A stretch of DNA of 6,623 bases from Bacteroidota bacterium (GTDB lineage Bacteria > Spirochaetota > Spirochaetia > JABMQR01): assembly GCA_013202335.1 (NCBI GenBank), contig JABMQR010000334.1, positions 1-6,623 on the forward strand, in the 5' to 3' direction. The position numbers and the translations under genes are program-made. Below, piece after piece: positions 1-5,969 of this stretch. Below the pieces are notes generated by a model, which was not told where the DNA came from, searched no databases, and was given only the letters and a program-made list of their open reading frames with translations. Positions within the stretch are counted from its first letter, which is position 1. Every line of letters starts with the position of its first letter.

Positions 1-2
1 TG

Positions 3-911
3 TCCACCAGGATAGGCACCGGCTGCAGGAAGTGCAGCTATACCAGTATTTGCATATACATCAGGAGCATCGCCTCTTACACGTCCGATATACCAAGGGC
101 CGTTGATAAACATTGCTGATCTTCCAGCAAGAAAATGTCCGCCGGCAACACCAGCATCACCACCAACCGCGTCTTTAGAAGTATTTCCATCTGAATACAT
201 TCTTAACAGAATTTCTGCAGCATCTACAAAAGCTTTATCTGTGATTGGTTTTTCCCAAACATCAGGTCCGCCGATTGATGCAGCAATATGAGAGTACCAA
301 AGCATACTGGTCCAGGCATTTGTTCCACCTGTCATTTGGCTTGTAGGAATAATTCCTGCTGCTTTTAACTGGTCGCAAATTACCCAGAAATCATCCATTG
401 TTTCAGGGAAATCTTTTACACCGGCTTTTGCCATCAATGTTTCATTATACCAGATAGGGGTTACTGCTATCTCAAAAGGTACTGATTTTGTTTCACCGTC
501 AATTGTTGCCTCAGCAACAGAACCGCCTACAAAAACGTCTCCCCACGGTCCTGCCAGTTCGTCGGCAAAATCCATCAGCAGATCACCTTCATAGAAAGAA
601 AAAGCTGTTGGGTCTGGATTAAAAACAAATATATCAGGAACTGCTTTTGCAGCTACAAGAGCGTTTATTTTTGTTCTGTACCCGTCATAATCAGGATTTG
701 CTTCGATATCAACCTGATAAGTTCCATCATTCAGTTCATTAAACTCATTGACCAGTCGTTCAACCTCTCCGGCTTTTGAATCTTCTCCAACCCAGATAGT
801 CGGCCATTTTACTACTGTTTCTCCAACCTCTCCAGCTCCCTGAGCAAACAGAAATCCAGGAATAACTAACGCCAGAATAATGCAAACTGCAATAATTCTT
901 TTTACTTTCAT
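3..911 (-). CDS. Sugar ABC transporter periplasmic substrate-binding protein (family 1), 3' end outside window
   Basis: The frame is open from an ATG at 911 to the left edge, giving about 303 residues with no stop, so the C-terminal part is missing. Residues 1-23 form a Sec signal peptide: basic MKVKR, a hydrophobic stretch, then LFA before Gln24. There is no lipobox Cys, so the protein is probably free in a periplasm. The mature part reads like a family 1 extracellular solute-binding protein: an early VERLVNEFNE helix, then YDGYRTKINALVAAKAVPDI, a mid-chain PFEIAVTPIWYNETLMAKAG segment, and GRSAMFINGPWYIG near the edge. These are typical of carbohydrate-binding proteins of ABC importers. An AAGGAG ribosome-binding site lies six bases before the ATG. 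The gene has its own promoter, overlapped by a palindromic operator shared with the transketolase operon, which ties it to that pathway as the uptake step. Permease genes are not in view. The ligand cannot be read from the sequence; a mono- or oligosaccharide or derivative is inferred. Confidence 0.9.
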   Translation of the reverse strand, partial: MKVKRIIAVCIILALVIPGFLFAQGAGEVGETVVKWPTIWVGEDSKAGEVERLVNEFNELNDGTYQVDIEANPDYDGYRTKINALVAAKAVPDIFVFNPDPTAFSFYEGDLLMDFADELAGPWGDVFVGGSVAEATIDGETKSVPFEIAVTPIWYNETLMAKAGVKDFPETMDDFWVICDQLKAAGIIPTSQMTGGTNAWTSMLWYSHIAASIGGPDVWEKPITDKAFVDAAEILLRMYSDGNTSKDAVGGDAGVAGGHFLAGRSAMFINGPWYIGRVRGDAPDVYANTGIAALPAAGAYPGG

Positions 912-935
912 AACACACTCCTTTTCTTTTATTAT

Positions 936-954
936 TACTTACACTAAGTAAGTA
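936..954 (-). promoter_or_regulatory. Palindromic operator, copy 1 (probable ROK repressor site)
   Basis: Read on the minus strand this is TACTTAC-TTAGT-GTAAGTA, a perfect 7-base inverted repeat around a 5-base spacer. It covers the -10 box of the binding-protein promoter and ends 24 bases before the ATG. Copy 2, in front of the transketolase operon, has the same orientation relative to its gene and differs at one spacer base. The ROK repressor encoded between the two sites is the likely binder; this is inferred from position. Confidence 0.75.
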
Positions 955-979
955 AAACATGCAAACTACAAACTGTCAA
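951..979 (-). promoter_or_regulatory. Sigma-70-type promoter of the substrate-binding protein gene
   Basis: On the minus strand a perfect TTGACA -35 box (974-979) is followed, after 17 bases, by TTTACT (951-956), which matches the -10 consensus at four of six positions. A TG one base upstream of the -10 makes it an extended -10. The start of transcription would be near 944, giving a leader of about 30 bases. The -10 box overlaps the left arm of the operator at 936-954, so a repressor bound there would block RNA polymerase directly. This is a prediction from sequence. Confidence 0.7.
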
Positions 980-1054
980 CTAATATCTACCATAATAATG
1001 TAATTTCCAATCTGCACCAAAAAAAATTATACTATATCTATCTTTTTTAAAAAA

Positions 1055-2236
1055 TCAATTCATCCCAAAATAGTCTTCAAAAACAAGGTCAGCAGCCCCG
1101 CGGCCGGCCTCAACCGAATCATAGACATCGTGGTAGACATTAATAGTGGTTGATTCCTGGCAAAAGAAATCACCTGCAAGCGCCTCGTTTACCTTATCCG
1201 CATAAATTCTGGAAGTATTTGGAAATCTGGTCATAATAAGAAATGAATCGGGAGAAAACAACCTGAACAAGTTGCGCGTTTCTACACCAAGTAGTGTTCC
1301 CTTCTCTTCAAGCAAAGCAACAGCTCCTTGATGTCCCTCACCTGCCAGTGCATCTAATTCTTCCAAATCCTTTACCGGGAACCGTTGTTGTGCATCCTGA
1401 AGCACTACAGATTCAGCAATATATGCCTCAAGACATCCTTTTGCCCCGCAAAAACACTCAGGTCCGTTCAGATCAATGGCAGCATGCCCTATTTCCATAG
1501 CAGTTTTTCCCTGCACAAGCATCAATTCTCCGTCATTTATGAAGGCTCCTCCCACACCGCTTCGTATAAGCACCGTTATAAGTGCATGAGCATTTTTAGC
1601 GGATCCCCTTCTATAGGCATTCATTGCTACCACTCCGGCATTGTTATTAATAAAGACAGGTATACTGAAAAGCTTTTCCAGATGTTCCCGCAACGGGAGG
1701 TTGAACATATTCCTGATTCTTCCATAGTAAATCGCTTTACCCTGCTCAGTATCGATACGTCCGGGAGCACCTACCCCAATGCCCAAAATCTTTTCAATCG
1801 GGACACCGGATTCGGACAGAGCCTGCTGTATCAGATCATCAAGCGTCTTTACAAGTTCGTCGGCTTTTCCTATCTCTGCATCAGCGATAGTTTTCCGGTA
1901 AATCAGGTTTTTTTGGAAATCCGTCATGATAATAGATATTTGGCATAACCAGAACTCAACACCAATTATATAGTGCGCGGTAGGATTAACCTGGTAGAAA
2001 ACGGGTTTTCGCCCCTTTCTTTCCGGAAGCTGCCGATCAACTGTCTCTGTAATCCGAATAAGACCCCGTTCTTCAAGATAGGTAAAGATCCTGAGAACCG
2101 TTGGCGCCTTCAGTCCGGTAAGAGAAACAATCTCTGACTGTGACAGGCCCCTGCTCTTTTGAATAGCCTGTAGAATGAGTTTTTCGTTTTTCTGTCTAAC
2201 ATCTTCGCTCCTGAGCGGCGCATCGTGAATTTTCAT
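1055..2236 (-). CDS. ROK-family transcriptional repressor (NagC/XylR type)
   Basis: This 393-residue protein is a normal length for a ROK regulator. Residues about 15-65 are a winged helix-turn-helix (SQSEIVSLTGLKAPTVLRI, then EERGLI). The rest is a ROK domain: GIGVGAPGRID at 152-162, EIGH at 248-251 (sugar-contacting Glu and His of the family), and the zinc motif His251 with CxCGxxGC (Cys261, 263, 268). The kinase function looks lost: the N-terminal phosphate motif DxGxT is replaced by GVEFWLCQI, and the catalytic Asp of the NDAN motif is Asn199. This fits a sugar-sensing regulator, not a sugar kinase. The ATG at 2236 is supported by AAGGGA six bases upstream. It is divergent from the transketolase operon and codirectional with the binding-protein gene. 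The two identical-type palindromes lie on either side of it, suggesting that it controls both units. No GC-rich terminator hairpin follows, so some read-through into the binding-protein gene is possible. The effector sugar is unknown. Confidence 0.93.
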   Translation of the reverse strand: MKIHDAPLRSEDVRQKNEKLILQAIQKSRGLSQSEIVSLTGLKAPTVLRIFTYLEERGLIRITETVDRQLPERKGRKPVFYQVNPTAHYIIGVEFWLCQISIIMTDFQKNLIYRKTIADAEIGKADELVKTLDDLIQQALSESGVPIEKILGIGVGAPGRIDTEQGKAIYYGRIRNMFNLPLREHLEKLFSIPVFINNNAGVVAMNAYRRGSAKNAHALITVLIRSGVGGAFINDGELMLVQGKTAMEIGHAAIDLNGPECFCGAKGCLEAYIAESVVLQDAQQRFPVKDLEELDALAGEGHQGAVALLEEKGTLLGVETRNLFRLFSPDSFLIMTRFPNTSRIYADKVNEALAGDFFCQESTTINVYHDVYDSVEAGRGAADLVFEDYFGMN

Positions 2237-2346
2237 ATCTTATCCCTTTCGTAACCAGTTGCTCTTTCGCTAATCACTGTATCACAAGGCTTTAACAAAA
2301 TTTCGTTTTCTTATAGGTTACAGTTTATCTTTATACCATTTTCCGC

Positions 2347-2375
2347 TTTACAAAGAAAGAATTAAATGCTAATTT
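2347..2375 (+). promoter_or_regulatory. Candidate promoter of the transketolase operon
   Basis: TTTACA (2347-2352) matches the -35 consensus at five of six positions. After 17 bases comes TAATTT (2370-2375), a poor -10 hexamer, but preceded by TG at 2367-2368 as in extended -10 promoters. TTTAAT at 2374-2379 is an alternative -10. With either choice, the operator at 2379-2397 covers the predicted transcription start. No convincing promoter for the divergent ROK gene could be picked in 2237-2346. Confidence 0.4.
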
Positions 2376-2378
2376 TAA

Positions 2379-2397
2379 TACTTACTTAATGTAAGTA
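2379..2397 (+). promoter_or_regulatory. Palindromic operator, copy 2 (probable ROK repressor site)
   Basis: TACTTAC-TTAAT-GTAAGTA is a perfect 7-base inverted repeat with a 5-base spacer, ending 20 bases before the ATG of the transketolase N-terminal subunit. It matches copy 1 at 18 of 19 positions when both are read in the direction of their genes, and the match continues into AT-rich flanks. It lies in the intergenic region between the ROK gene and the operon, about 140 bases from the ROK start, so it could also affect the ROK gene. Confidence 0.75.
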
Positions 2398-2406
2398 ATT
2401 ATAGCA

Positions 2407-2411
2407 AGGAG
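2407..2411 (+). promoter_or_regulatory. Ribosome-binding site deciding the transketolase N-subunit start
   Basis: AGGAG is followed by two in-frame TTG codons (2412, 2415) and then ATG (2418). The TTG codons sit directly against the Shine-Dalgarno sequence and cannot be used with normal spacing. The ATG at 2418 is six bases away and is the start chosen here. Confidence 0.8.
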
Positions 2412-2417
2412 TTGTTG

Positions 2418-3254
2418 ATGACGCAAGAAAAACTGAAAAAACTTTCCGGGAAAGCCCGTGAGGTGAGAATCAATACACTAAAATCGATAGCACACTTAGG
2501 TGTTGGTCATGTTGGTGGAGCTCTATCCATAGTCGAGATTCTAACCTATCTCTATTATAGTGAAATGATCGTATATCCGGATAATCCCCGCGAACCGGAA
2601 AGAGATCGTCTAATTCTCTCAAAGGGACATGCCGGCCCTGCTCTCTACAGTATCCTGGCTATGAAAGGCTTTTTTCCCATGGATTGGCTCTACACCCTTA
2701 ATAACGGCGGCACACGGCTTCCAAGTCACTGTGACAGGAACCTTACACCCGGCATCGATATGACTACCGGTTCTCTGGGTCAGGGCTTGTCTGCAGCGAT
2801 TGGTATAGCCCTTGCATGCAGAATGGATAAACACAAAAACCGTGTGTTTGCCATTATTGGTGACGGAGAGTCTCAGGAAGGACAAATATGGGAATCTGCA
2901 ATGACAGCACCCATGTTCGGTCTGGACAACCTCATTGCTTTTACCGATTTTAACAAAATGCAGATTGATGGTGAAACCGCAGAAATCATGAATATCGAAA
3001 AACTGGAAGCAAAGTGGGACTCCTTCGGCTGGCACACACAGCGTGTTGACGGTCATGACTTTTCCGCTATTGAGCAGGCTGTCGAACAGGCAAAAGCGAC
3101 AACAGGAAAGCCCTCTATGATTATCCTTGATACCATAAAAGGGAAAGGCTGTCCTGCTGCTGAAAATAAAGTAAGCAGTCATAATATGACAATTTCACCA
3201 GAACAGCTCGAAGAAGCTCTTACCGCTCTTGGCTACACAGAAGGAGAATTTTAA
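2418..3254 (+). CDS. Transketolase, N-terminal (ThDP/Mg-binding) subunit of a split enzyme
   Basis: The 278-residue product has the normal length of the stand-alone N-terminal half of transketolase. This half binds the diphosphate end of thiamine diphosphate and Mg2+. Residues expected from the family are visible: His31 (GHVGGALS), His71 (SKGHAGPALYS), His104 (LPSHCDR), the TGSLGQGLS loop at 117-125, and the ThDP motif GDGESQEGQIWE at 148-159 closed by FNKMQIDG with Asn179. KGKG at 241-244 and His255 (SSHNMT) belong to the C-terminal substrate-side loop. The enzyme moves a two-carbon ketol unit from a ketose to an aldose and needs the partner subunit encoded one base downstream. It is the first gene of a three-gene operon with the palindromic operator just upstream. 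Whether the substrates are ordinary pentose phosphates or another sugar (apulose 4-phosphate, sulfofructose) cannot be decided from this subunit alone. Confidence 0.95.
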   Translation: MTQEKLKKLSGKAREVRINTLKSIAHLGVGHVGGALSIVEILTYLYYSEMIVYPDNPREPERDRLILSKGHAGPALYSILAMKGFFPMDWLYTLNNGGTRLPSHCDRNLTPGIDMTTGSLGQGLSAAIGIALACRMDKHKNRVFAIIGDGESQEGQIWESAMTAPMFGLDNLIAFTDFNKMQIDGETAEIMNIEKLEAKWDSFGWHTQRVDGHDFSAIEQAVEQAKATTGKPSMIILDTIKGKGCPAAENKVSSHNMTISPEQLEEALTALGYTEGEF

Positions 3255-3255
3255 C

Positions 3256-4197
3256 ATGGGAAAAGATATGAGAGACGTCTATACAGAGACTCTGATTGAG
3301 TTGGCTGAAACAGATTCCAGAATTTGCGTACTTGAAGCAGACCTGATGAATGCTACTGGAACACGATCATTCAAAAACCAGTTTCCCGAACGTACTTTTG
3401 ATGTAGGTGTATCTGAAGCTGATATGGTGGGAGTCGCTTCCGGACTATCAGCAGAAGGGAAAATTCCCTTTGCAGCATCTTTTGCAACTTTTGCATCCCG
3501 AAGAACCTTTGACCAGTTTTTTCTCTCTGCAAACTATGCACGACTTAATGTTAAGCTGGTAGGAACAGACCCTGGTATATCCGCTGTATATAATGGTGGA
3601 ACTCACATGTCTTTCGAAGATGTGGGAATGATGCGTCTGGTTCCGGGTTTAACCATTGTGGAGCCGTCAGATACCGTCTCCTGCGCTGCATTGGTAAAAG
3701 CAATAGCAGAACATGAGGGATGCGTCTACCTGCGTATGCACAGAAAAGGTTCACAGCAGCTGTATCCGGAAAATACTCAATTTGAAATTGGTAAAGGCAT
3801 GGTCCTGCGTGACGGAAGTGATGTTACGTTGATTGCCTCCGGATTCATTTTAGTGGCAGAAGCTATAAAAGCAGCTGATCTTTTAAAAGAAGCAGGTGTA
3901 TCCGCAGCCGTCATAGATATGCACACCGTTAAACCGCTTGATAACGAACTGGTACTGAAGTATGCAGAAAAAACCGGTGCCATTGTAACGTGTGAAAATC
4001 ACCAGATAACCGGCGGTCTTGGCGGAGCCGTTGCAGAACTTCTTGCAGAACAACGCCCAACATTTATGGAACGTATCGGCTCAAGAGATAAATTTGGTCA
4101 GGTAGGTGATTTGGATTACCTGATACAGGATTACGGCATGACTGCAGAATCCATTGTGAAAAAAGCACATAAAGTAATAAAAAAGAGAGGTAACTAG
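3256..4197 (+). CDS. Transketolase, C-terminal (pyrimidine-binding) subunit of a split enzyme
   Basis: The 313-residue product is a normal length for the second half of a split transketolase, covering the pyrimidine-binding domain (about 1-165) and the C-terminal domain (about 185-310). Glu54 in GVSEADMVGVASGLS is the Glu that activates the ThDP aminopyrimidine. FASFATFASRRTFDQ-like residues at 72-87 form the cofactor pocket. NGGTHMSFEDVGMMR at 113-127 contains His117, equivalent to E. coli TktA His473. The residue four before it is Asn113, where E. coli has Asp469, an acceptor-recognition residue. VTCENHQITGGLGGAVAE at 244-261 is the usual C-domain motif. The ATG at 3256 is one base after the stop of the N-subunit, with AAGGAG nine bases upstream, so translation is probably coupled and subunits are made in equal amounts. 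The two proteins should form one active site at their interface. The isomerase gene follows after a single base. Confidence 0.95.
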   Translation: MGKDMRDVYTETLIELAETDSRICVLEADLMNATGTRSFKNQFPERTFDVGVSEADMVGVASGLSAEGKIPFAASFATFASRRTFDQFFLSANYARLNVKLVGTDPGISAVYNGGTHMSFEDVGMMRLVPGLTIVEPSDTVSCAALVKAIAEHEGCVYLRMHRKGSQQLYPENTQFEIGKGMVLRDGSDVTLIASGFILVAEAIKAADLLKEAGVSAAVIDMHTVKPLDNELVLKYAEKTGAIVTCENHQITGGLGGAVAELLAEQRPTFMERIGSRDKFGQVGDLDYLIQDYGMTAESIVKKAHKVIKKRGN

Positions 4198-4198
4198 C

Positions 4199-4684
4199 AT
4201 GTCACAAACTATAACATTAGCAATAGCATCCGATTTATCCGGATTTCCATTAAAGAGCGCAATTCTGGAGTTCCTTGGCGGCAGAGACGATATCAAGGTA
4301 ATTGATTTCGGAATTGAATCGGTCAGTGCGCCTAGGCCTTACTCTCAGCAGGCTCCAAAAGTTGCAAAAGCCCTTCAGAACGGTGAAGCCGACAAAGGTA
4401 TTCTTATCTGTGGAACAGGACAGGGGATGGCAATAGTTGCCAACAAATTTAAAGGTGTCTACGCTTGTGTTGTTGACAGTGTTTTTTCTGGAGAACGGGC
4501 AAAAATCGTCAACAATGCCAATGTAATTACCCTGGGTGGCTGGATAACTGCACCATTTCTTGGTGTGCAGATTGTTGAAGCATGGTTGAGCATGGCCTTT
4601 GCTCAAAAGATGGAATTTAAGAAAGATTTTTTAACCGAGCAGTTTGGTATTGTGCAGGGAATAGAAGAAGAGAACTTCAAGTAG
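4199..4684 (+). CDS. Divergent RpiB/LacAB-family sugar isomerase
   Basis: This 161-residue protein aligns along the RpiB/LacA/LacB fold: ASDLSGFPLKSAILEFL at the N-terminus, VIDFGIES, GEADKGILICGTGQGMAIVANKFKG at 62-86, and NNANVITLGG at 105-114. Family members interconvert aldoses and ketoses, usually phosphorylated (ribose 5-phosphate, galactose 6-phosphate, allose 6-phosphate). Cys71 corresponds to the catalytic Cys of E. coli RpiB. Other active-site positions have changed: the DHxGF His is Leu13, the HND His (E. coli His99) is Val104, and the C-terminal GGRHxxR phosphate-binding motif is replaced by residues around 136-142 (QKMEFKK). The substrate is therefore probably not ribose 5-phosphate. 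The start at 4199 has AGAGG eight bases upstream and lies one base after the transketolase stop. In this operon it would feed or use a transketolase product, such as a tetrose or modified tetrose. A SqwI-like role (4-deoxy-4-sulfoerythrose isomerase) is one candidate. The family is clear; the substrate is not. Confidence 0.85.
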   Translation: MSQTITLAIASDLSGFPLKSAILEFLGGRDDIKVIDFGIESVSAPRPYSQQAPKVAKALQNGEADKGILICGTGQGMAIVANKFKGVYACVVDSVFSGERAKIVNNANVITLGGWITAPFLGVQIVEAWLSMAFAQKMEFKKDFLTEQFGIVQGIEEENFK

Positions 4685-4712
4685 GCGAGTTGACTCCTCT
4701 CCCAAACAAATG

Positions 4713-4754
4713 AAACCGAAACAGCTAATCACAGTTTGCTGTTTCGGTTTTTTT
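4713..4754 (+). terminator. Rho-independent terminator of the transketolase operon, possibly bidirectional
   Basis: A perfect 13-base stem, AAACCGAAACAGC (4713-4725) pairing with GCTGTTTCGGTTT (4738-4750), encloses a 12-base loop and is followed by a T run through 4754. It begins 28 bases after the isomerase stop. On the minus strand the same stem is followed by a T-rich stretch interrupted by C and A, so it may also stop transcripts of the convergent ATPase gene. The ATPase frame as read here ends inside the hairpin. Confidence 0.93.
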
Positions 4755-5939
4755 GATTACACCTTCAAAATATACTAACAAGTTGATTGTTAATACAGCC
4801 CCCCCCCATAACTCCTCAAAAAACAGGTTCCAGGGAACTATACGAATATCACCTATAACTCTTGGATGGGAATCCATAGATACAACCAGCTTGTGTTTAA
4901 GCCTTATCTCATCAGATAAAACCCGTAATCCTTTCAGATGATTTTGATGAACCATCTTTGCAGCTTTTACTTCAATCGCACAAGAATCCCCGATTATTAT
5001 ATCAACCTCATTCCCGGACCTGCCCCTCCAAAAAGTAATATCTCTCCTGTCTCTGGTATATGAAGACCAGGCAAGTATCTCATTCAAAATCAGGTGTTCA
5101 AATGCATTGCCGAACAGCTCAGAATTCTCTTCAATCCGATACCTTCCGGCAAGAATATTAGCGACTCCAATATCAAAAAAGTAAAATTTAGATTTTGATA
5201 CAGCTTTTCTTCTTACCGTTTTATTAAAAGGTTCAATCAGGCGGCCAACCAGCGTATCAGACAAGATGTAAAAGTATTTCCTAACACTTCTCGCTGGTAA
5301 TGTTAAATCTCTTGCCACTTTCTCAAAATTCAGCTCCTTCCCATTCATCGCTGCCGCTGATCGTAAAAATCTTGAAAAGTTTTCTATTCGGCGGGTAAGT
5401 CCTTCAGCCTGAATCTCTTCCTGTAAATAGACACCGCAATATGATAACAAATCCTCCTCAGGTTCATCAGATAGATAAATTGACGGAATCGTACCATAAT
5501 TAATTGCTCTTAATAAAGAAAAATCAGTTATTTCTCTGGAGGTTAAGGGAAAAAGATTGCGAATTCTTGCTCGCCCGCCAAGCAGGTTTGCAGCTCCACG
5601 CTTAAGTTTTCGCGGGCTGCTTCCCGTGAGGATAAATGTTAATTTTTGCGTTTCAATTAAATCATGAATTTCATCCAGCAAACCAGGAAGTTTTTGGATT
5701 TCATCCACAATAACCGGTTGGTTTTTTATTGGAGGGGTGGCCGCCAGCTCCTCCCTGATCATTCCGAGATTTCCGGATAATTTAAGGAAAGTATCATGAC
5801 GAAGTAAATTGTAATACGGGGCTTCGGGGAACTGTTTTTTCAACAAAGAAGTCTTCCCTGTCTGCCGTGGACCAAAAAGAAATATTGATTTTTTCTTTCC
5901 TTCTTCCTGTAGGTTTAACACTCTTTTATATTCAATCAT
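4725..5939 (-). CDS. AAA-type ATPase with DUF4143 domain
   Basis: The 404-residue product has the two-part build of the widespread AAA_14/DUF4143 ATPases. The N-terminal P-loop domain has Walker A GPRQTGKTS at about 23-31, Walker B VIVDEIQKLP at about 76-85, and an LTGSSPRKLKRG sensor-like segment near 104-115. The C-terminal DUF4143 part holds a nuclease-like core: FWRGRSGNEVDIII, then AIEVKAAK, as in PD-(D/E)XK folds. The cellular role of this family is poorly known; a DNA-associated or defence-like function is only speculation. The ATG at 5939 has no clear Shine-Dalgarno sequence. The gene is convergent with the sugar operon and probably unrelated to it. The family-like ending EELW is followed by a G9 tract (4799-4807 on the plus strand as C9) and a 24-residue tail that runs into the terminator hairpin. 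With eight Gs the frame would end at 4790 as LWGGLY, so the C-terminus is uncertain. Confidence 0.88.
   Translation of the reverse strand: MIEYKRVLNLQEEGKKKSIFLFGPRQTGKTSLLKKQFPEAPYYNLLRHDTFLKLSGNLGMIREELAATPPIKNQPVIVDEIQKLPGLLDEIHDLIETQKLTFILTGSSPRKLKRGAANLLGGRARIRNLFPLTSREITDFSLLRAINYGTIPSIYLSDEPEEDLLSYCGVYLQEEIQAEGLTRRIENFSRFLRSAAAMNGKELNFEKVARDLTLPARSVRKYFYILSDTLVGRLIEPFNKTVRRKAVSKSKFYFFDIGVANILAGRYRIEENSELFGNAFEHLILNEILAWSSYTRDRRDITFWRGRSGNEVDIIIGDSCAIEVKAAKMVHQNHLKGLRVLSDEIRLKHKLVVSMDSHPRVIGDIRIVPWNLFFEELWGGAVLTINLLVYFEGVIKKTETANCD
4799..4807. repeat. C9/G9 homopolymer inside the 3' end of the ATPase gene
   Basis: Nine consecutive C on the plus strand (G on the coding strand) follow directly after the codons for EELW. 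A change of one base in the tract changes the C-terminus: eight Gs gives a stop at 4790-4792, nine gives the 24-residue tail, and ten gives a different short tail. Such tracts are prone to slippage in cells and to sequencing error. Confidence 0.95.
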
Positions 5940-5969
5940 AGCGATATTCTACTACACAATCCACAAACT

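Noticed and set aside
817..833. A 17-base near-identical match (16 of 17) between the binding-protein gene and 6560-6576 in the permease gene, both encoding GEVGET
   Set aside because: A short low-complexity Gly/Glu/Val codon string in unrelated proteins; no extension on either side, so chance is the simplest reading.
1021..1054. A/T-rich stretch after the ROK gene as a terminator
   Set aside because: It contains A and T runs but no GC-containing stem, so an intrinsic terminator cannot be supported.
1385..1948. Long plus-strand open frame of 187 codons antisense to the ROK gene
   Set aside because: It lies wholly within a clear ROK coding sequence, has no domain-like sequence and no convincing ribosome-binding site; it is a shadow frame.
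2251..2331. GTAACC / GGTTAC pair in the ROK-operon intergenic region as a second operator
   Set aside because: Only six bases, about 70 bases apart, and not repeated at the binding-protein promoter.
2619..3182. Minus-strand open frame of 187 codons antisense to the transketolase N-subunit gene
   Set aside because: It is Cys- and Phe-rich with no recognisable motif and is opposite a highly conserved gene. The equal length to the other antisense frame is coincidence.
3229..3255. Upstream TTG start for the transketolase C-subunit, overlapping the N-subunit gene
   Set aside because: The ATG at 3256 has a well-placed AAGGAG and begins at the usual family N-terminus; the upstream codons overlap conserved N-subunit sequence and lack a ribosome-binding site.
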